NCBI GenBank assembly: GCA_002394205.1
Contig: DGTC01000010.1
Coordinates: 1-30,207 of the forward strand
Source: Lachnospira sp. UBA4346
GTDB taxonomy: Bacteria; Bacillota; Clostridia; Lachnospirales; Lachnospiraceae
Reading direction: 5' to 3'
Length of the DNA: 30,207 bases
The notes beneath the pieces were generated by a model. That model was not told the origin of the DNA. It did no database searches and was given only the letters and a program-made list of their open reading frames with translations. A program made the translations under genes and the position numbers. Of the stretch, positions 17,901 to 24,994 are shown piece after piece (positions within the stretch are counted from its first letter, which is position 1; the number at the start of each line of letters is the position of its first letter).

Positions 17901-17915
17901 TAATTTTTTCTTCAT
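11936..17915 (-). CDS. Giant B-repeat surface protein, frameshifted in signal peptide
   Basis: The long frame (17821 to 11936) encodes 1961 residues but lacks a signal peptide. ATG 17915, with GAAGG upstream, starts MKKKLCNHLKK in another frame. Removing one A from a run of eight (17882-17889) joins it to FVSCLLVFGIILSDSSFSTL and then MNLTVQA, a classical signal peptide cleaved near VQA. The sum is 1992 codons plus a stop plus exactly one extra base. The mature protein has two related N-terminal beta-rich domains (about 55-290 and 320-540), two diverged and thirteen regular 71-residue Listeria-Bacteroides (InlB B-type) repeats ending YAHW, one diverged repeat, a Thr/Pro stalk of twelve 13-residue repeats, and the sorting signal APKTGD, hydrophobic stretch and RKEHR. 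It should be a sortase-anchored adhesin-like protein. The ligand is unknown. Confidence 0.85.
12203..12670 (-). repeat. Twelve 39-bp repeats coding a Thr/Pro stalk
   Basis: Each unit encodes 13 residues of the type EPTTKKPLPQTSA. Twelve consecutive units run from the Glu codon at 12670 down to 12203, and a partial unit (EPTTKA) follows. Units alternate EPVTKK, EPTTTT and EPTTK(N/K) in a three-unit super-pattern, showing recent 117-bp duplication. The segment is likely extended and wall-spanning, and its copy number is likely to vary between strains. Confidence 0.9.
12944..15712 (-). repeat. Thirteen 213-bp repeats coding InlB-type B-repeats
   Basis: Thirteen in-frame units of exactly 71 codons follow the pattern ATLTFDANGGSVTPASV, FDGNIGTIPTPTRTGYTFDGWF, then TFTAENRTIYAHW and a linker (TAKD, SPKP or RPNN). 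Several units are nearly identical in DNA, so recombination or assembly collapse is likely. Units 6 and 13 are a distinct variant (KNDG..., GYIFSGWY). A shorter diverged unit follows at about 12732-12943. Confidence 0.93.
17882..17889 (-). repeat. A8 homopolymer, frameshift point in signal peptide
   Basis: Eight T on the plus strand give eight A in the coding strand, in the context CACTT-A8-TTCG, after codon 8 of the leader. Seven A would put leader and mature protein in one frame; eight do not. Confidence 0.8.
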
Positions 17916-18321
17916 AGGGTACCTTCTTTTCTTATAATAATAGTGAAATATAAATATTGTTAAATTGTCAAATTGCATTGAAATACAAATAATTGCAAAA
18001 GTGAACAATATTAATAATTTGAGATAATTTACTTATATTAATAAATAAACTAACTAATAAAAACAAGAAAAATAACAAAAAAATTAATTTTCTTAATATG
18101 AATAATAACGCAAATTATCTAACTTGAAATTATCATATAAGTGCGGATAACGCAAGAAAAAGTTATAAAATTATTTATAATTTTTGTAAGTGATAAAGCG
18201 CGTTTTATATAATAAATTAAGTGAAAATTATAATGGATTTGCATTTGCCCTAGACAAAGAATACAATTTATATTAAGTTAGGAGAAAGCATATTTAAAAG
18301 TGAAGGAGAAAATGGCAGAAA
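17916..18321. other. A+T-rich divergent intergenic region
   Basis: About 400 bp between the surface protein (minus) and the deformylase gene (plus). Apart from the ribosome site of the surface gene (GAAGG near 17923) and AAGGAG at 18303-18308 before the deformylase, I see no confident promoter, operator or RNA. A TTGACA on the minus strand (17971-17966) lacks a well-spaced -10 box. Confidence 0.4.
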
Positions 18322-18732
18322 ATGATACAACCAATCATGAAAGATATATTTTTTTTAAATCAACCCTCAGAACCGGCAACCAAAGCAGATGCAAAAGTGG
18401 CTCAGGATTTGCTCGATACGTTAGCAGCACATAAACAGGAATGTGTTGGTATGGCAGCCAATATGATTGGCGTTCGGAAAAGAATTATTATCGTAGATAC
18501 AGGATTTCTTCCTATAATTATGTATAATCCGGTGATTGTAAGTCAAAAAGGTGCATATGAGACAGAGGAGGGGTGTCTGTCGCTCGTGGGGGTGCGTCCG
18601 ACAACCCGCTATGAAGAAATTGAAGTAGCTTATGAAGATATTAATTTTCAGAAATGCAAAAAGAAGTATACGGGATTTGTGGCGCAGATTATTCAGCATG
18701 AGGTAGATCATTTAGCGGGGAAGATTATATAG
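18322..18732 (+). CDS. Peptide deformylase-like protein, motif-I Gln replaced
   Basis: 136 residues, shorter than most peptide deformylases (about 150-190). Peptide deformylases remove the formyl group from nascent N-formyl-Met peptides. Motif II EEGCLS (C85) and motif III QHEVDH (H126, E127, H130) give a complete metal site and catalytic Glu. Motif I is GMAANMIG (43-50), where the canonical GxGLAAxQ has Gln; here the position is Met. The Gln normally stabilises the reaction intermediate, so activity may be altered. I recall similar short forms in related Clostridia as second deformylases. The start is ATG 18322; an ATG at 18312 is out of frame. A 2H phosphoesterase gene follows 22 bp later. 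Confidence 0.8.
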   Translation: MIQPIMKDIFFLNQPSEPATKADAKVAQDLLDTLAAHKQECVGMAANMIGVRKRIIIVDTGFLPIIMYNPVIVSQKGAYETEEGCLSLVGVRPTTRYEEIEVAYEDINFQKCKKKYTGFVAQIIQHEVDHLAGKII

Positions 18733-18754
18733 ATAGGTTAGAAAGGAATGTCGA

Positions 18755-19282
18755 ATGTATCTTATATCAGCATATTTTGATTTGTCATCTTCAAAGCGAA
18801 TACAACATTACATTGATCAAGTTGCAATGGCAACAGGAAATACATTTATGACAGCGAATAAGGTTCCACCGCATATGACAATAGCTTCGATTGAAGCAAG
18901 AACAGGAACAGAATTGATTCCTGTATTTGAGCAGGCGGTTTCTTGTCTGAAGGCAGGAGAAATATCCGTTGTATCGGTAGGAATGTTGCTGCCATATGTG
19001 TTATATGCAACACCAGTTCTCAATGAATATTTGCAGGATATGTCGCAGCGGATATACCAGGCATTTGCAGAGATGCCAAATACATGTATGAGCAAATATT
19101 ATTTACCAATGCAGTGGTTGCCACATATTACAATTGGTAAAAAATTAACAAATGAGCAGATGCGTCAAGGGATAGAAGTAATGATGCAATACTTCTGTCC
19201 ATTTGATGTAAAGATTACAAGAATCGGATTATCTAGCGTGAACCCGTATCGAGATCTTCGGGTGATAGAACTAGAATCATAA
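18755..19282 (+). CDS. 2H phosphoesterase (2'-5' RNA ligase family)
   Basis: 175 residues carrying the two H-x-T/S signatures that define the 2H superfamily: PPHMTIASI (H40, T42) and LPHITIGK (H124, T126), about 84 residues apart as expected. Members act on 2',3'-cyclic phosphates or 2'-5' bonds in RNA and nucleotides; the true substrate of this one is unknown. AAAGG precedes ATG 18755. It lies between the deformylase and the histidine phosphatase with short gaps (22 and 31 bp) and no terminators, so the three are probably cotranscribed. Confidence 0.82.
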   Translation: MYLISAYFDLSSSKRIQHYIDQVAMATGNTFMTANKVPPHMTIASIEARTGTELIPVFEQAVSCLKAGEISVVSVGMLLPYVLYATPVLNEYLQDMSQRIYQAFAEMPNTCMSKYYLPMQWLPHITIGKKLTNEQMRQGIEVMMQYFCPFDVKITRIGLSSVNPYRDLRVIELES

Positions 19283-19313
19283 AATTTAATCATGTAGACA
19301 GAAGGGGATACAT

Positions 19314-19856
19314 ATGAAACAGCAAGGACATATTTATTTTGTAAGACACGGTCAGACAATTTGGAATGTAGAAAATAAAATCTGTGGAGCAACGGACATT
19401 GCACTGACAGAATTAGGACACAAACAGGCAATTGAGACAGGGAAGAAAATCATAGAGGAAGGACTTGTGGTGGATGAAATATTATATTCGCCATTGGTGC
19501 GTGCTGCAGATACAGCGAAGCATATTTCTGAGATAACAGGAGTTCCAGCAAGAGTAGAACCGAGATTAAAGGAACAAAATTTTGGAAAATGGGAATCAAC
19601 ACCAAGAGATGGAAAAGATTTTGCAAGAGCGAAAGAAGATTTTTGCTGCCGATATGAAGGCGGTGAATCAATGTTGATGCTGGCACAAAGAATCTATAAT
19701 TTGTTAGATGAAATTAAGGCGCAGGATAAGACGTACATGCTTGTTGCACACAATGGAATTGCAAGAATCGTACAGTCTTATTTTTCAGAGATGAGTAATG
19801 CAGAGTTTGCTGCATTTGGCGTGAAGAATTGCGAAGTGAAACGCTATGATTTTTAG
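19314..19856 (+). CDS. Histidine phosphatase family protein (phosphoglycerate-mutase-like)
   Basis: 180 residues. VRHGQT (H12) supplies the phosphorylated histidine. R63 in the SPLVRAADTA stretch, E87 and H146 (VAHNG) complete the expected catalytic pocket. It is shorter than true cofactor-dependent phosphoglycerate mutase (about 230-250), so a small-molecule or phospho-sugar phosphatase (CobC/GpmB type) is more likely; the substrate is not predictable. GAAGGGG precedes ATG 19314. It appears to be the last gene of a three-gene run ending at a weak terminator near 19911-19944. Confidence 0.87.
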   Translation: MKQQGHIYFVRHGQTIWNVENKICGATDIALTELGHKQAIETGKKIIEEGLVVDEILYSPLVRAADTAKHISEITGVPARVEPRLKEQNFGKWESTPRDGKDFARAKEDFCCRYEGGESMLMLAQRIYNLLDEIKAQDKTYMLVAHNGIARIVQSYFSEMSNAEFAAFGVKNCEVKRYDF

Positions 19857-19910
19857 AAGCAGGAACGATGAAATGAAGTTGTGCATAAGATAAAATGAGC
19901 ACAGAAAAAA

Positions 19911-19944
19911 GCAAGCGACACCGAAGGTGGCATTTGTTTTTTTT
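19911..19944 (+). terminator. Weak terminator after the histidine phosphatase gene
   Basis: A short stem with a GAA loop (about GCGACACC-GAA-GGTGGC, one mismatch) is followed by a run of eight or nine T (19936-19944). Confidence 0.55.
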
Positions 19945-19967
19945 CAAGCCATTAACGAGAAAATACA

Positions 19968-19997
19968 GCTACGAAGTAGCGAAAAAGCACGAAGTGC
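19968..19997. repeat. Twin GAA-loop hairpins
   Basis: GCTAC-GAA-GTAGC (19968-19980) and GCAC-GAA-GTGC (19987-19997) are two perfect minihairpins six bases apart, with AAAA before and TTTT after. They lie between a terminator and the next promoter. Function unknown. Confidence 0.5.
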
Positions 19998-20016
19998 GAG
20001 TTTTCGAGTATATATA

Positions 20017-20025
20017 TGATATAAT
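20017..20025 (+). promoter_or_regulatory. Extended -10 promoter for the SSAT-like gene
   Basis: TGATATAAT has a perfect TATAAT (20020-20025) and the TG of an extended -10. No good -35 is seen at 17 bp, as is usual for extended -10 promoters. Confidence 0.5.
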
Positions 20026-20053
20026 AAGAGAATAGGAGAGGTTGTATAGAAAT

Positions 20054-20536
20054 ATGAAGGCAGAGTTTCGAAATGCGACAAGAGAAGATGTTGGACTGAT
20101 TTTGTGGTTTATCAAGCAAATTGCAGCATATCAGAAATTAAGTGATGAGGTCGTTGCTGATGAAGATACGCTTACAGAATGGATATTTGATAAACACTGT
20201 GCAGAAGTATTTTTTGTGTTGGAAGAAGGAAAAGAAGTAGGATTTGCACTGTTTTTTCATAATTTTTCGACATTTGTTGGCAGAGCAGGGATTCATTTGG
20301 AAGATGTATATGTCATTCCGGAATGTCGTGGAAAAGGATATGGTAAAGCTATGCTGCAGCGATTGGCGGAAATTGCAGTTAAACGGAATTGCGGAAGGTT
20401 AGAATGGACTTGTCTTGACTGGAATCAGCCAAGTATTGATTTTTATCTGTCGTTAGGGGCAGAGCCAATGTCAGAATGGACAGAATATCGTGTGGCAGGC
20501 GATACGCTGATAAATCTTGCAAAACCTGTTGAATAA
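20054..20536 (+). CDS. GNAT acetyltransferase, diamine/thialysine (SSAT-like) group
   Basis: 160 residues. The order of signatures matches the spermidine/spermine or thialysine N-acetyltransferase group: an N-terminal RNATREDV start, AAYQKLSDEVVADEDTL, GFALFFHNFSTFVGRAGIHLEDVYV, the acetyl-CoA loop PECRGKGYGKAML (near 95-107), then LEWTCLDWNQPSIDFYLSLGAEPMSEWTEYRV. It probably acetylates a polyamine-like or lysine-analogue amine with acetyl-CoA. ATG 20054 lies 12 bp after AGGAGAGG. A TTG at 20042 directly abuts that site and is unlikely. Monocistronic, with its own promoter and a strong terminator. Confidence 0.87.
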   Translation: MKAEFRNATREDVGLILWFIKQIAAYQKLSDEVVADEDTLTEWIFDKHCAEVFFVLEEGKEVGFALFFHNFSTFVGRAGIHLEDVYVIPECRGKGYGKAMLQRLAEIAVKRNCGRLEWTCLDWNQPSIDFYLSLGAEPMSEWTEYRVAGDTLINLAKPVE

Positions 20537-20548
20537 AAATATAAAAAG

Positions 20549-20604
20549 AAAGTCTTTGATTTCATTCCACAAAGAGAAAGTGGGATGTTTCAAAGACTTT
20601 TTTA
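20549..20604 (+). terminator. Strong two-part terminator after the SSAT-like gene
   Basis: AAAGTCTTTGA (20549-20559) pairs with TCAAAGACTTT (20590-20600), with an inner stem CATTCCAC/GTGGGATG, followed by a T run. Confidence 0.88.
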
Positions 20605-20726
20605 ATTTTTTATATTTCAACAAAATAAATATTGATAATCGGTATATAAAATATTCAAAATTACAATGTGAATGTAAAATAGTTCAGAACAATATGAAAA
20701 ATGATGAATAAATATCAGATTTTTAA

Positions 20727-20755
20727 TTGCAATTTATGCAAATTGTTGGTATAAT
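20727..20755 (+). promoter_or_regulatory. Promoter for the six-TM chemoreceptor
   Basis: TTGCAA (20727-20732), 17-bp spacer, perfect TATAAT (20750-20755). It looks like the housekeeping sigma factor rather than a flagellar sigma-28 promoter. Confidence 0.68.
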
Positions 20756-20834
20756 ATATAAAATATCATAAGTTGTTACTATTTAATAAATCAAATACAG
20801 TAACAAAAGTAATCTAATCATGGAGGATACGGTT

Positions 20835-22331
20835 ATGGAGAAACAAGGTGGTTGTGAAGGACTGAATATGGAAACGGTTCAGTTGGCACGGAATAATGCG
20901 TTTGCGAGAATGACACATTGGATTGAAGTGTTAATTATATGTGTGGCATATTTTGCTGAATTTGCAAAAGGTGCAAGAGCGGTACAGTATGTCATATTGA
21001 CGTGTTTGATAGGAATAGCGTCACCGGTAATTGAAAGTATTACATATAAGAAGAATCCGTCATCAAAGCTGATTAAACATTTTGTTGGATATGGATTTGC
21101 GATATTTTATATTTTTATATGTATAACGACAAATAACAAATTGGCGTTTATATATGTATTACCAATGTTAATTGTTGTTACTGCATATGGAGATATTTCA
21201 TACAGTATTAAATTATCTGTTGGAATTGTAATTGTAAACATTGCTCAGGTTATTTTCTTTATATCGAATGGAACGTATACCAAAGAAGACAGTGCAATGA
21301 TTGAAATTCAAGTATTAGCGATGACATTAATTTGTATTTATTCCTTATGGACAACAAGGGTTATTCATAAGAATAATGAATTACAGTTACAGCAAATTGA
21401 GGAACAGAGTATAAAAACAAATGAATTGCTTGATACAACCTTGCAGACTTCAAATACGATGTCGGATACAATTGATATTGTAAGTGCGCAGATTGAAGAA
21501 TTGAATCATACAATGTTAGCAACAAAGCAGGCAATGAATGAATTGAATCAAGGTTCAACAGATACTGCAGAGGCTGTTCAGAATCAGTTAGGAATGACAG
21601 AAGATATACAAAATAAAATTACGGAAGTTACAACGTGTGCCGATGTCATTACACAAGGAATTGCGGATACCGGTAAAGCAGTATCAGAAGGCAGTCAGAA
21701 TATAGAAAATCTGATTGCAAAAGTCAATGAGTCAGTAGAAGCAGGTGAAGATGTAAAGACGAAATTACAGGAACTTTGTTCCAATATGGAGCAGATGGAA
21801 TCTGTCATAGCTATTATTAATAAAATAACGGCACAGACGAAGCTGTTAGCATTAAATGCAAGTATTGAGGCTGCCAGAGCAGGAGAAGCAGGAAAAGGAT
21901 TTGCAGTTGTTGCAACAGAGATTTCAGGCATGGCAGGTGAGACAGATCAGGCAACAACACAGATTCAGCAGATGCTGCAGGAGTTTGGTACAACAATTAA
22001 TAATGTTGTAGATGTTACAAATGGAATGATTGAACTGATTTCTAGTCAAGACATTGCAACAAAAAATGCAGTGAAGAGTTTTATGGACATTGAAGACAGC
22101 ACAGGTCATATGAAAGAGAATTCGCAGCTTCTTGAGAAAAATATCAAAGAATTATTGACTGCAAATCACGAAATTGTGGATAGTATTTCTACCATTTCAT
22201 CTATTTCAGAGGAAGTAGCGAGTCATGCGAATAATACATTAGAAACAACAGAGTCTAATATTGATATTATGGAGCAGGTTATTTCACTGACGGAACAGTT
22301 AAAAGAATTGGCAGGCAAGCTACGTCAGTAA
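20835..22331 (+). CDS. Methyl-accepting chemotaxis protein, six-TM sensor, no HAMP
   Basis: 498 residues. The N-terminal sensor is six membrane helices (about 28-46, 50-70, 80-98, 102-118, 124-144, 155-175) with almost no extracytoplasmic loop, so it may sense membrane state or a membrane-borne signal. A coiled coil starts directly after helix 6 without a recognisable HAMP domain. The signalling tip KITAQTKLLALNASIEAARAGEAGKGFAVVATE lies at about 330-362. It would bind CheA/CheW and control the motor. The ATG at 20820 is in frame, but GGAGG lies inside that extension and is ideally placed for ATG 20835, which I chose. Flanked by its own promoter and terminator. Key change: Lys at the usual Asn of SQTNLLALNA. 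Confidence 0.9.
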   Translation: MEKQGGCEGLNMETVQLARNNAFARMTHWIEVLIICVAYFAEFAKGARAVQYVILTCLIGIASPVIESITYKKNPSSKLIKHFVGYGFAIFYIFICITTNNKLAFIYVLPMLIVVTAYGDISYSIKLSVGIVIVNIAQVIFFISNGTYTKEDSAMIEIQVLAMTLICIYSLWTTRVIHKNNELQLQQIEEQSIKTNELLDTTLQTSNTMSDTIDIVSAQIEELNHTMLATKQAMNELNQGSTDTAEAVQNQLGMTEDIQNKITEVTTCADVITQGIADTGKAVSEGSQNIENLIAKVNESVEAGEDVKTKLQELCSNMEQMESVIAIINKITAQTKLLALNASIEAARAGEAGKGFAVVATEISGMAGETDQATTQIQQMLQEFGTTINNVVDVTNGMIELISSQDIATKNAVKSFMDIEDSTGHMKENSQLLEKNIKELLTANHEIVDSISTISSISEEVASHANNTLETTESNIDIMEQVISLTEQLKELAGKLRQ

Positions 22332-22394
22332 ATGTTATCCGAAGGGGAATTGGATAAACATTTAGTGTGTTGCATAAGCAAACATAAATGAAGC

Positions 22395-22462
22395 AAAAAA
22401 CGGCTTTTAACGGTTAGAATGGAACTTTATGTTAAAATTCTAACAATTAAAAGTCGTTTTTT
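22395..22462 (+). terminator. Strong terminator after the chemoreceptor gene
   Basis: AAAAAACGGCTTTTAA pairs with TTAAAAGTCGTTTTTT, with an inner GTTAGAAT/ATTCTAAC stem. The layout resembles the nested terminator after lysS. Confidence 0.88.
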
Positions 22463-22474
22463 GTAAATAGACCT

Positions 22475-22502
22475 TTGAATTCGTGTTAGAAAATGGTAAC
22501 AT
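22475..22502 (+). promoter_or_regulatory. Possible promoter for the pnc operon
   Basis: TTGAAT (22475-22480) and TAACAT (22497-22502) spaced by 16 bp. Weak match. No recognisable nicotinate-repressor operator. Confidence 0.35.
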
Positions 22503-22538
22503 ATAAAATAAGAAAAGATACGGCACAGGAGGATTCAG

Positions 22539-23054
22539 ATGGGCAGAACGTTAATTGTAGTGGATATGCAGAAGGATTTTGTAGACGGTTCATTAGGAAC
22601 AAAAGAAGCACAGGAAATTGTCGCAAATGTGGAAAAGAAGATTCAAGTGTATCGCAAGAATGGAGAACGAATCATTTTTACAAGAGATACACATCCTGTA
22701 AATTATTTGGAAACACTGGAAGGAAAGCATCTTCCTGTAGAACATTGTATCAAAGGAACAGCAGGTTGGGAGCTTGATAAACATTTAACAGTGAAAGATA
22801 CAGATACAATCATTGATAAACCAACATTCGGGTATTGTGGCTGGAGTGACGTATTATCAGGTGAAGATGTGGAACTGATCGGTTTATGTACGGATATTTG
22901 TGTGATTTCCAATGCATTGCTGATTAAGACTGCATTTCCAAAAGCGGAAGTATATGTAGATGCGTCTTGCTGTGCAGGCGTAACACCGGATACACATAAA
23001 GCATCACTTGAAACAATGAAAATGTGCCAGGTTAATGTAATAGAAGGAGAATAA
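22539..23054 (+). CDS. pncA: Nicotinamidase / isochorismatase-family hydrolase
   Basis: 171-residue cysteine hydrolase. Given its neighbour, it most likely converts nicotinamide to nicotinate. The triad is visible: D9 (VVDMQKDF), K94 (IDKPTFGYCGW) and C121 (GLCTDICVISNA), with the conserved residues before the nucleophile. Metal ligands are probably D50, H52 and a pair among H64/H69, as in PncA. AGGAGG precedes ATG 22539. The next gene starts two bases after its stop and encodes nicotinate phosphoribosyltransferase, so the two form consecutive steps of NAD salvage. The family also contains other amidases; the operon partner is the main argument for PncA. Confidence 0.9.
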   Translation: MGRTLIVVDMQKDFVDGSLGTKEAQEIVANVEKKIQVYRKNGERIIFTRDTHPVNYLETLEGKHLPVEHCIKGTAGWELDKHLTVKDTDTIIDKPTFGYCGWSDVLSGEDVELIGLCTDICVISNALLIKTAFPKAEVYVDASCCAGVTPDTHKASLETMKMCQVNVIEGE

Positions 23055-23056
23055 TA

Positions 23057-24262
23057 ATGAAATTACCACAGATTATCAATAGTTTATTAGAAACAGATGC
23101 ATATAAATTTTCAATGGGACAGGCAATTTATCATCAGTTTAGCGATTATAAGACAACCTGGACATTCAAATGCAGAAATAAGGATGTTCATTTTACATCA
23201 GAGATGGTGGATGAAATTATTGAGCAGCTCAAAGCATATTGCAGCCTTCGTTTTACAGAAGATGAACTGCAGTATTTGGATTCAATTACATGGATTAAGG
23301 GAAGCTATGTGGATTTCCTTCGTCTGTGGCAGCCGCGCTTTGAGGATTTTGTGATTTCAAAGGACGCAGAATGTGGATTATCCATCGAAACATTAGGAAC
23401 ATGGTTGAATACTTCCATGTATGAGATTCCGGTTCTTGCGATTATAAATGAAGTATATTTTAGAATGGCATATGATTATCAGGATTTGATGAAACAGTTT
23501 GAACGCAAATTAGATGAGAAGATTCAGTGGCTGGCGAGCGGAAAATATCATATCGCTTCATTTAGTGAATTCGGATTAAGAAGAAGACTTTCAGGAGAAG
23601 CACAGGAGTTAGCGGTTAGAAAACTTGCTGAAAAAGATTTGGAGCAGTCAGCATTTGTTGGCACATCGAATGTATATCTTGCAAAGAAATATAATCTGAT
23701 TCCGGTTGGAACACAGGCACATGAGTGGATTATGTGTGTAGGACAGGGAAATCATAAACACAATCCTGCTTATTCGAACTGGTATTCTATGCAGGCGTGG
23801 GTAGATGAATATGGTGTGCTAAATGGAACAGCATTGACAGATGCGATAACTACAGATTGTTTCCTAAAAGACTTTCAGCTCACATTTGCAACATTATTTA
23901 GCGGTGTCAGACATGATTCGGGAGATCCGATTGAATGGGGCGATAAGATGCTTGCACATTATAGAAAGTTAGGAATTGATGCAACACAGAAGACATTATT
24001 GTTTAGTGACAGTTTAAATTTTGAAAAAGCAGATAAGATTTATAATTACTTTAAGGGAAAGTGTAAAATTGCTTTTGGTATTGGAACATATATTTCGAAT
24101 GATACAGATGAAGAACCATTGAATATCGTTATGAAAACGACAAAATGTAATGGTATGGATGTCGCAAAGATTAGTGATACACCGGGAAAAGGTATGTGTA
24201 AGAATCCGGAGTATATTGAATATTTACAAAGATGTATAGATTGGAGAATGTCACACGAATAA
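23057..24262 (+). CDS. pncB: Nicotinate phosphoribosyltransferase
   Basis: 401 residues. Makes nicotinate mononucleotide from nicotinate and PRPP, with ATP hydrolysis, in the Preiss-Handler NAD pathway. Family landmarks: TDAYKFSMGQAI (13-24), SEFGLRRRLSG (170-180), GTSNVYLAKKYN (202-213), GTQAHEW with H222 as the likely phosphorylated His, RHDSGDP (285-291) and the phosphate-binding GIGTYISND near 340. Length fits the short bacterial PncB form. AAGGAG lies before ATG 23057, inside the end of pncA, so translation may be coupled. The next gene starts 34 bp downstream. Confidence 0.95.
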   Translation: MKLPQIINSLLETDAYKFSMGQAIYHQFSDYKTTWTFKCRNKDVHFTSEMVDEIIEQLKAYCSLRFTEDELQYLDSITWIKGSYVDFLRLWQPRFEDFVISKDAECGLSIETLGTWLNTSMYEIPVLAIINEVYFRMAYDYQDLMKQFERKLDEKIQWLASGKYHIASFSEFGLRRRLSGEAQELAVRKLAEKDLEQSAFVGTSNVYLAKKYNLIPVGTQAHEWIMCVGQGNHKHNPAYSNWYSMQAWVDEYGVLNGTALTDAITTDCFLKDFQLTFATLFSGVRHDSGDPIEWGDKMLAHYRKLGIDATQKTLLFSDSLNFEKADKIYNYFKGKCKIAFGIGTYISNDTDEEPLNIVMKTTKCNGMDVAKISDTPGKGMCKNPEYIEYLQRCIDWRMSHE

Positions 24263-24296
24263 ATTGCCGGATACAAAGGTGAAAGAGGTGTGTAAT

Positions 24297-24818
24297 ATGG
24301 AAAAAGAAATCAAGGAAATCCGTATCAGCAGCAGTGTAATAAAGAGTGGACATACGTATGCAATTCTGCCGCTTAGTGCAAGATCAATTGTATCAGCATT
24401 AGCAGATGAGAATAAGAAGGTTATCTTTGATATTCCGGGGTTTGAGTACTTAAAAGATGAAGATCCTGTTACGATGGATGTGTCCAGATATTATTTCCAA
24501 CAGCTGTCAGAAACAACACAGACAGCTTCACAGGTGTATGCAGAAACACGGGAAGTCCAAGAAATACAATCATCAGAGCAGACCAATGCGTTACAGGAAA
24601 ATCAGCAGAGTCCGTTTACACCGTTATTAGAAGACAGTGCAATGAAGATGTTTGCGATGGCATATGTGAGAAGTCGTGATAAAGCGGAACGGGAACAGGT
24701 GTATCAGGAATTTGAAGAGACTTTTGGTGCGCAGATTACAGATTGGAAAGAAAAAAGTAAAAAATATATTGTAGAATATATTACGGCAGATATTTTGAAA
24801 GAATTTGATGAGATGTAG
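24297..24818 (+). CDS. Hypothetical protein linked to the pnc operon
   Basis: 173 residues, acidic and soluble, no signal peptide or membrane helix. I do not recognise the family. The N-terminal 60 residues look like a compact alpha/beta unit (IRISSSVIKSGHTYAILPL, KKVIFDIPGFEYL). A Gln/Ser/Thr/Glu-rich, probably disordered linker follows (about 65-115). The C-terminus is a Glu/Lys helical unit (KMFAMAYVRSRDKAEREQVYQEFEETFG... to DEM). An upstream TTG at 24264 is possible, but AGAGGTG at 24284-24290 points to ATG 24297. It ends at the strong terminator that closes the pncA-pncB transcript, so it is very likely cotranscribed with them; whether it is functionally linked is unknown. Confidence 0.65.
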   Translation: MEKEIKEIRISSSVIKSGHTYAILPLSARSIVSALADENKKVIFDIPGFEYLKDEDPVTMDVSRYYFQQLSETTQTASQVYAETREVQEIQSSEQTNALQENQQSPFTPLLEDSAMKMFAMAYVRSRDKAEREQVYQEFEETFGAQITDWKEKSKKYIVEYITADILKEFDEM

Positions 24819-24839
24819 TCTTGTCAATCGAATTAATAT

Positions 24840-24908
24840 AAACAACCACGAGAGGATGCTTGATACAACAAGTATTAGAATAGGACATCATCTCGTGGTT
24901 GTTTTTTT
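24840..24908 (+). terminator. Terminator between convergent pnc operon and chemoreceptor
   Basis: AAACAACCACGAGA (24840-24853) and its complement TCTCGTGGTTGTTT form the outer stem, with GATG/CATC extending it, then seven T. It may also serve the minus-strand gene in the other direction. Confidence 0.88.
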
Positions 24909-24994
24909 GTTATATTTTTTTGTAGGTTTGGGTTTTCTTTCTTTTATGTATCTCATTCACTGTGGGGACAATGAATGGAAGGGGTTCGCACAAA

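Noticed and set aside
17966..17971. TTGACA on the minus strand as the promoter of the surface protein
   Set aside because: The nearest TATATT is only 13 bp away; no acceptable -10 at 16-18 bp.
20517..20711. 64-codon plus-strand frame after the SSAT-like gene
   Set aside because: Lies on a strong terminator and A+T-rich DNA, with no ribosome site.
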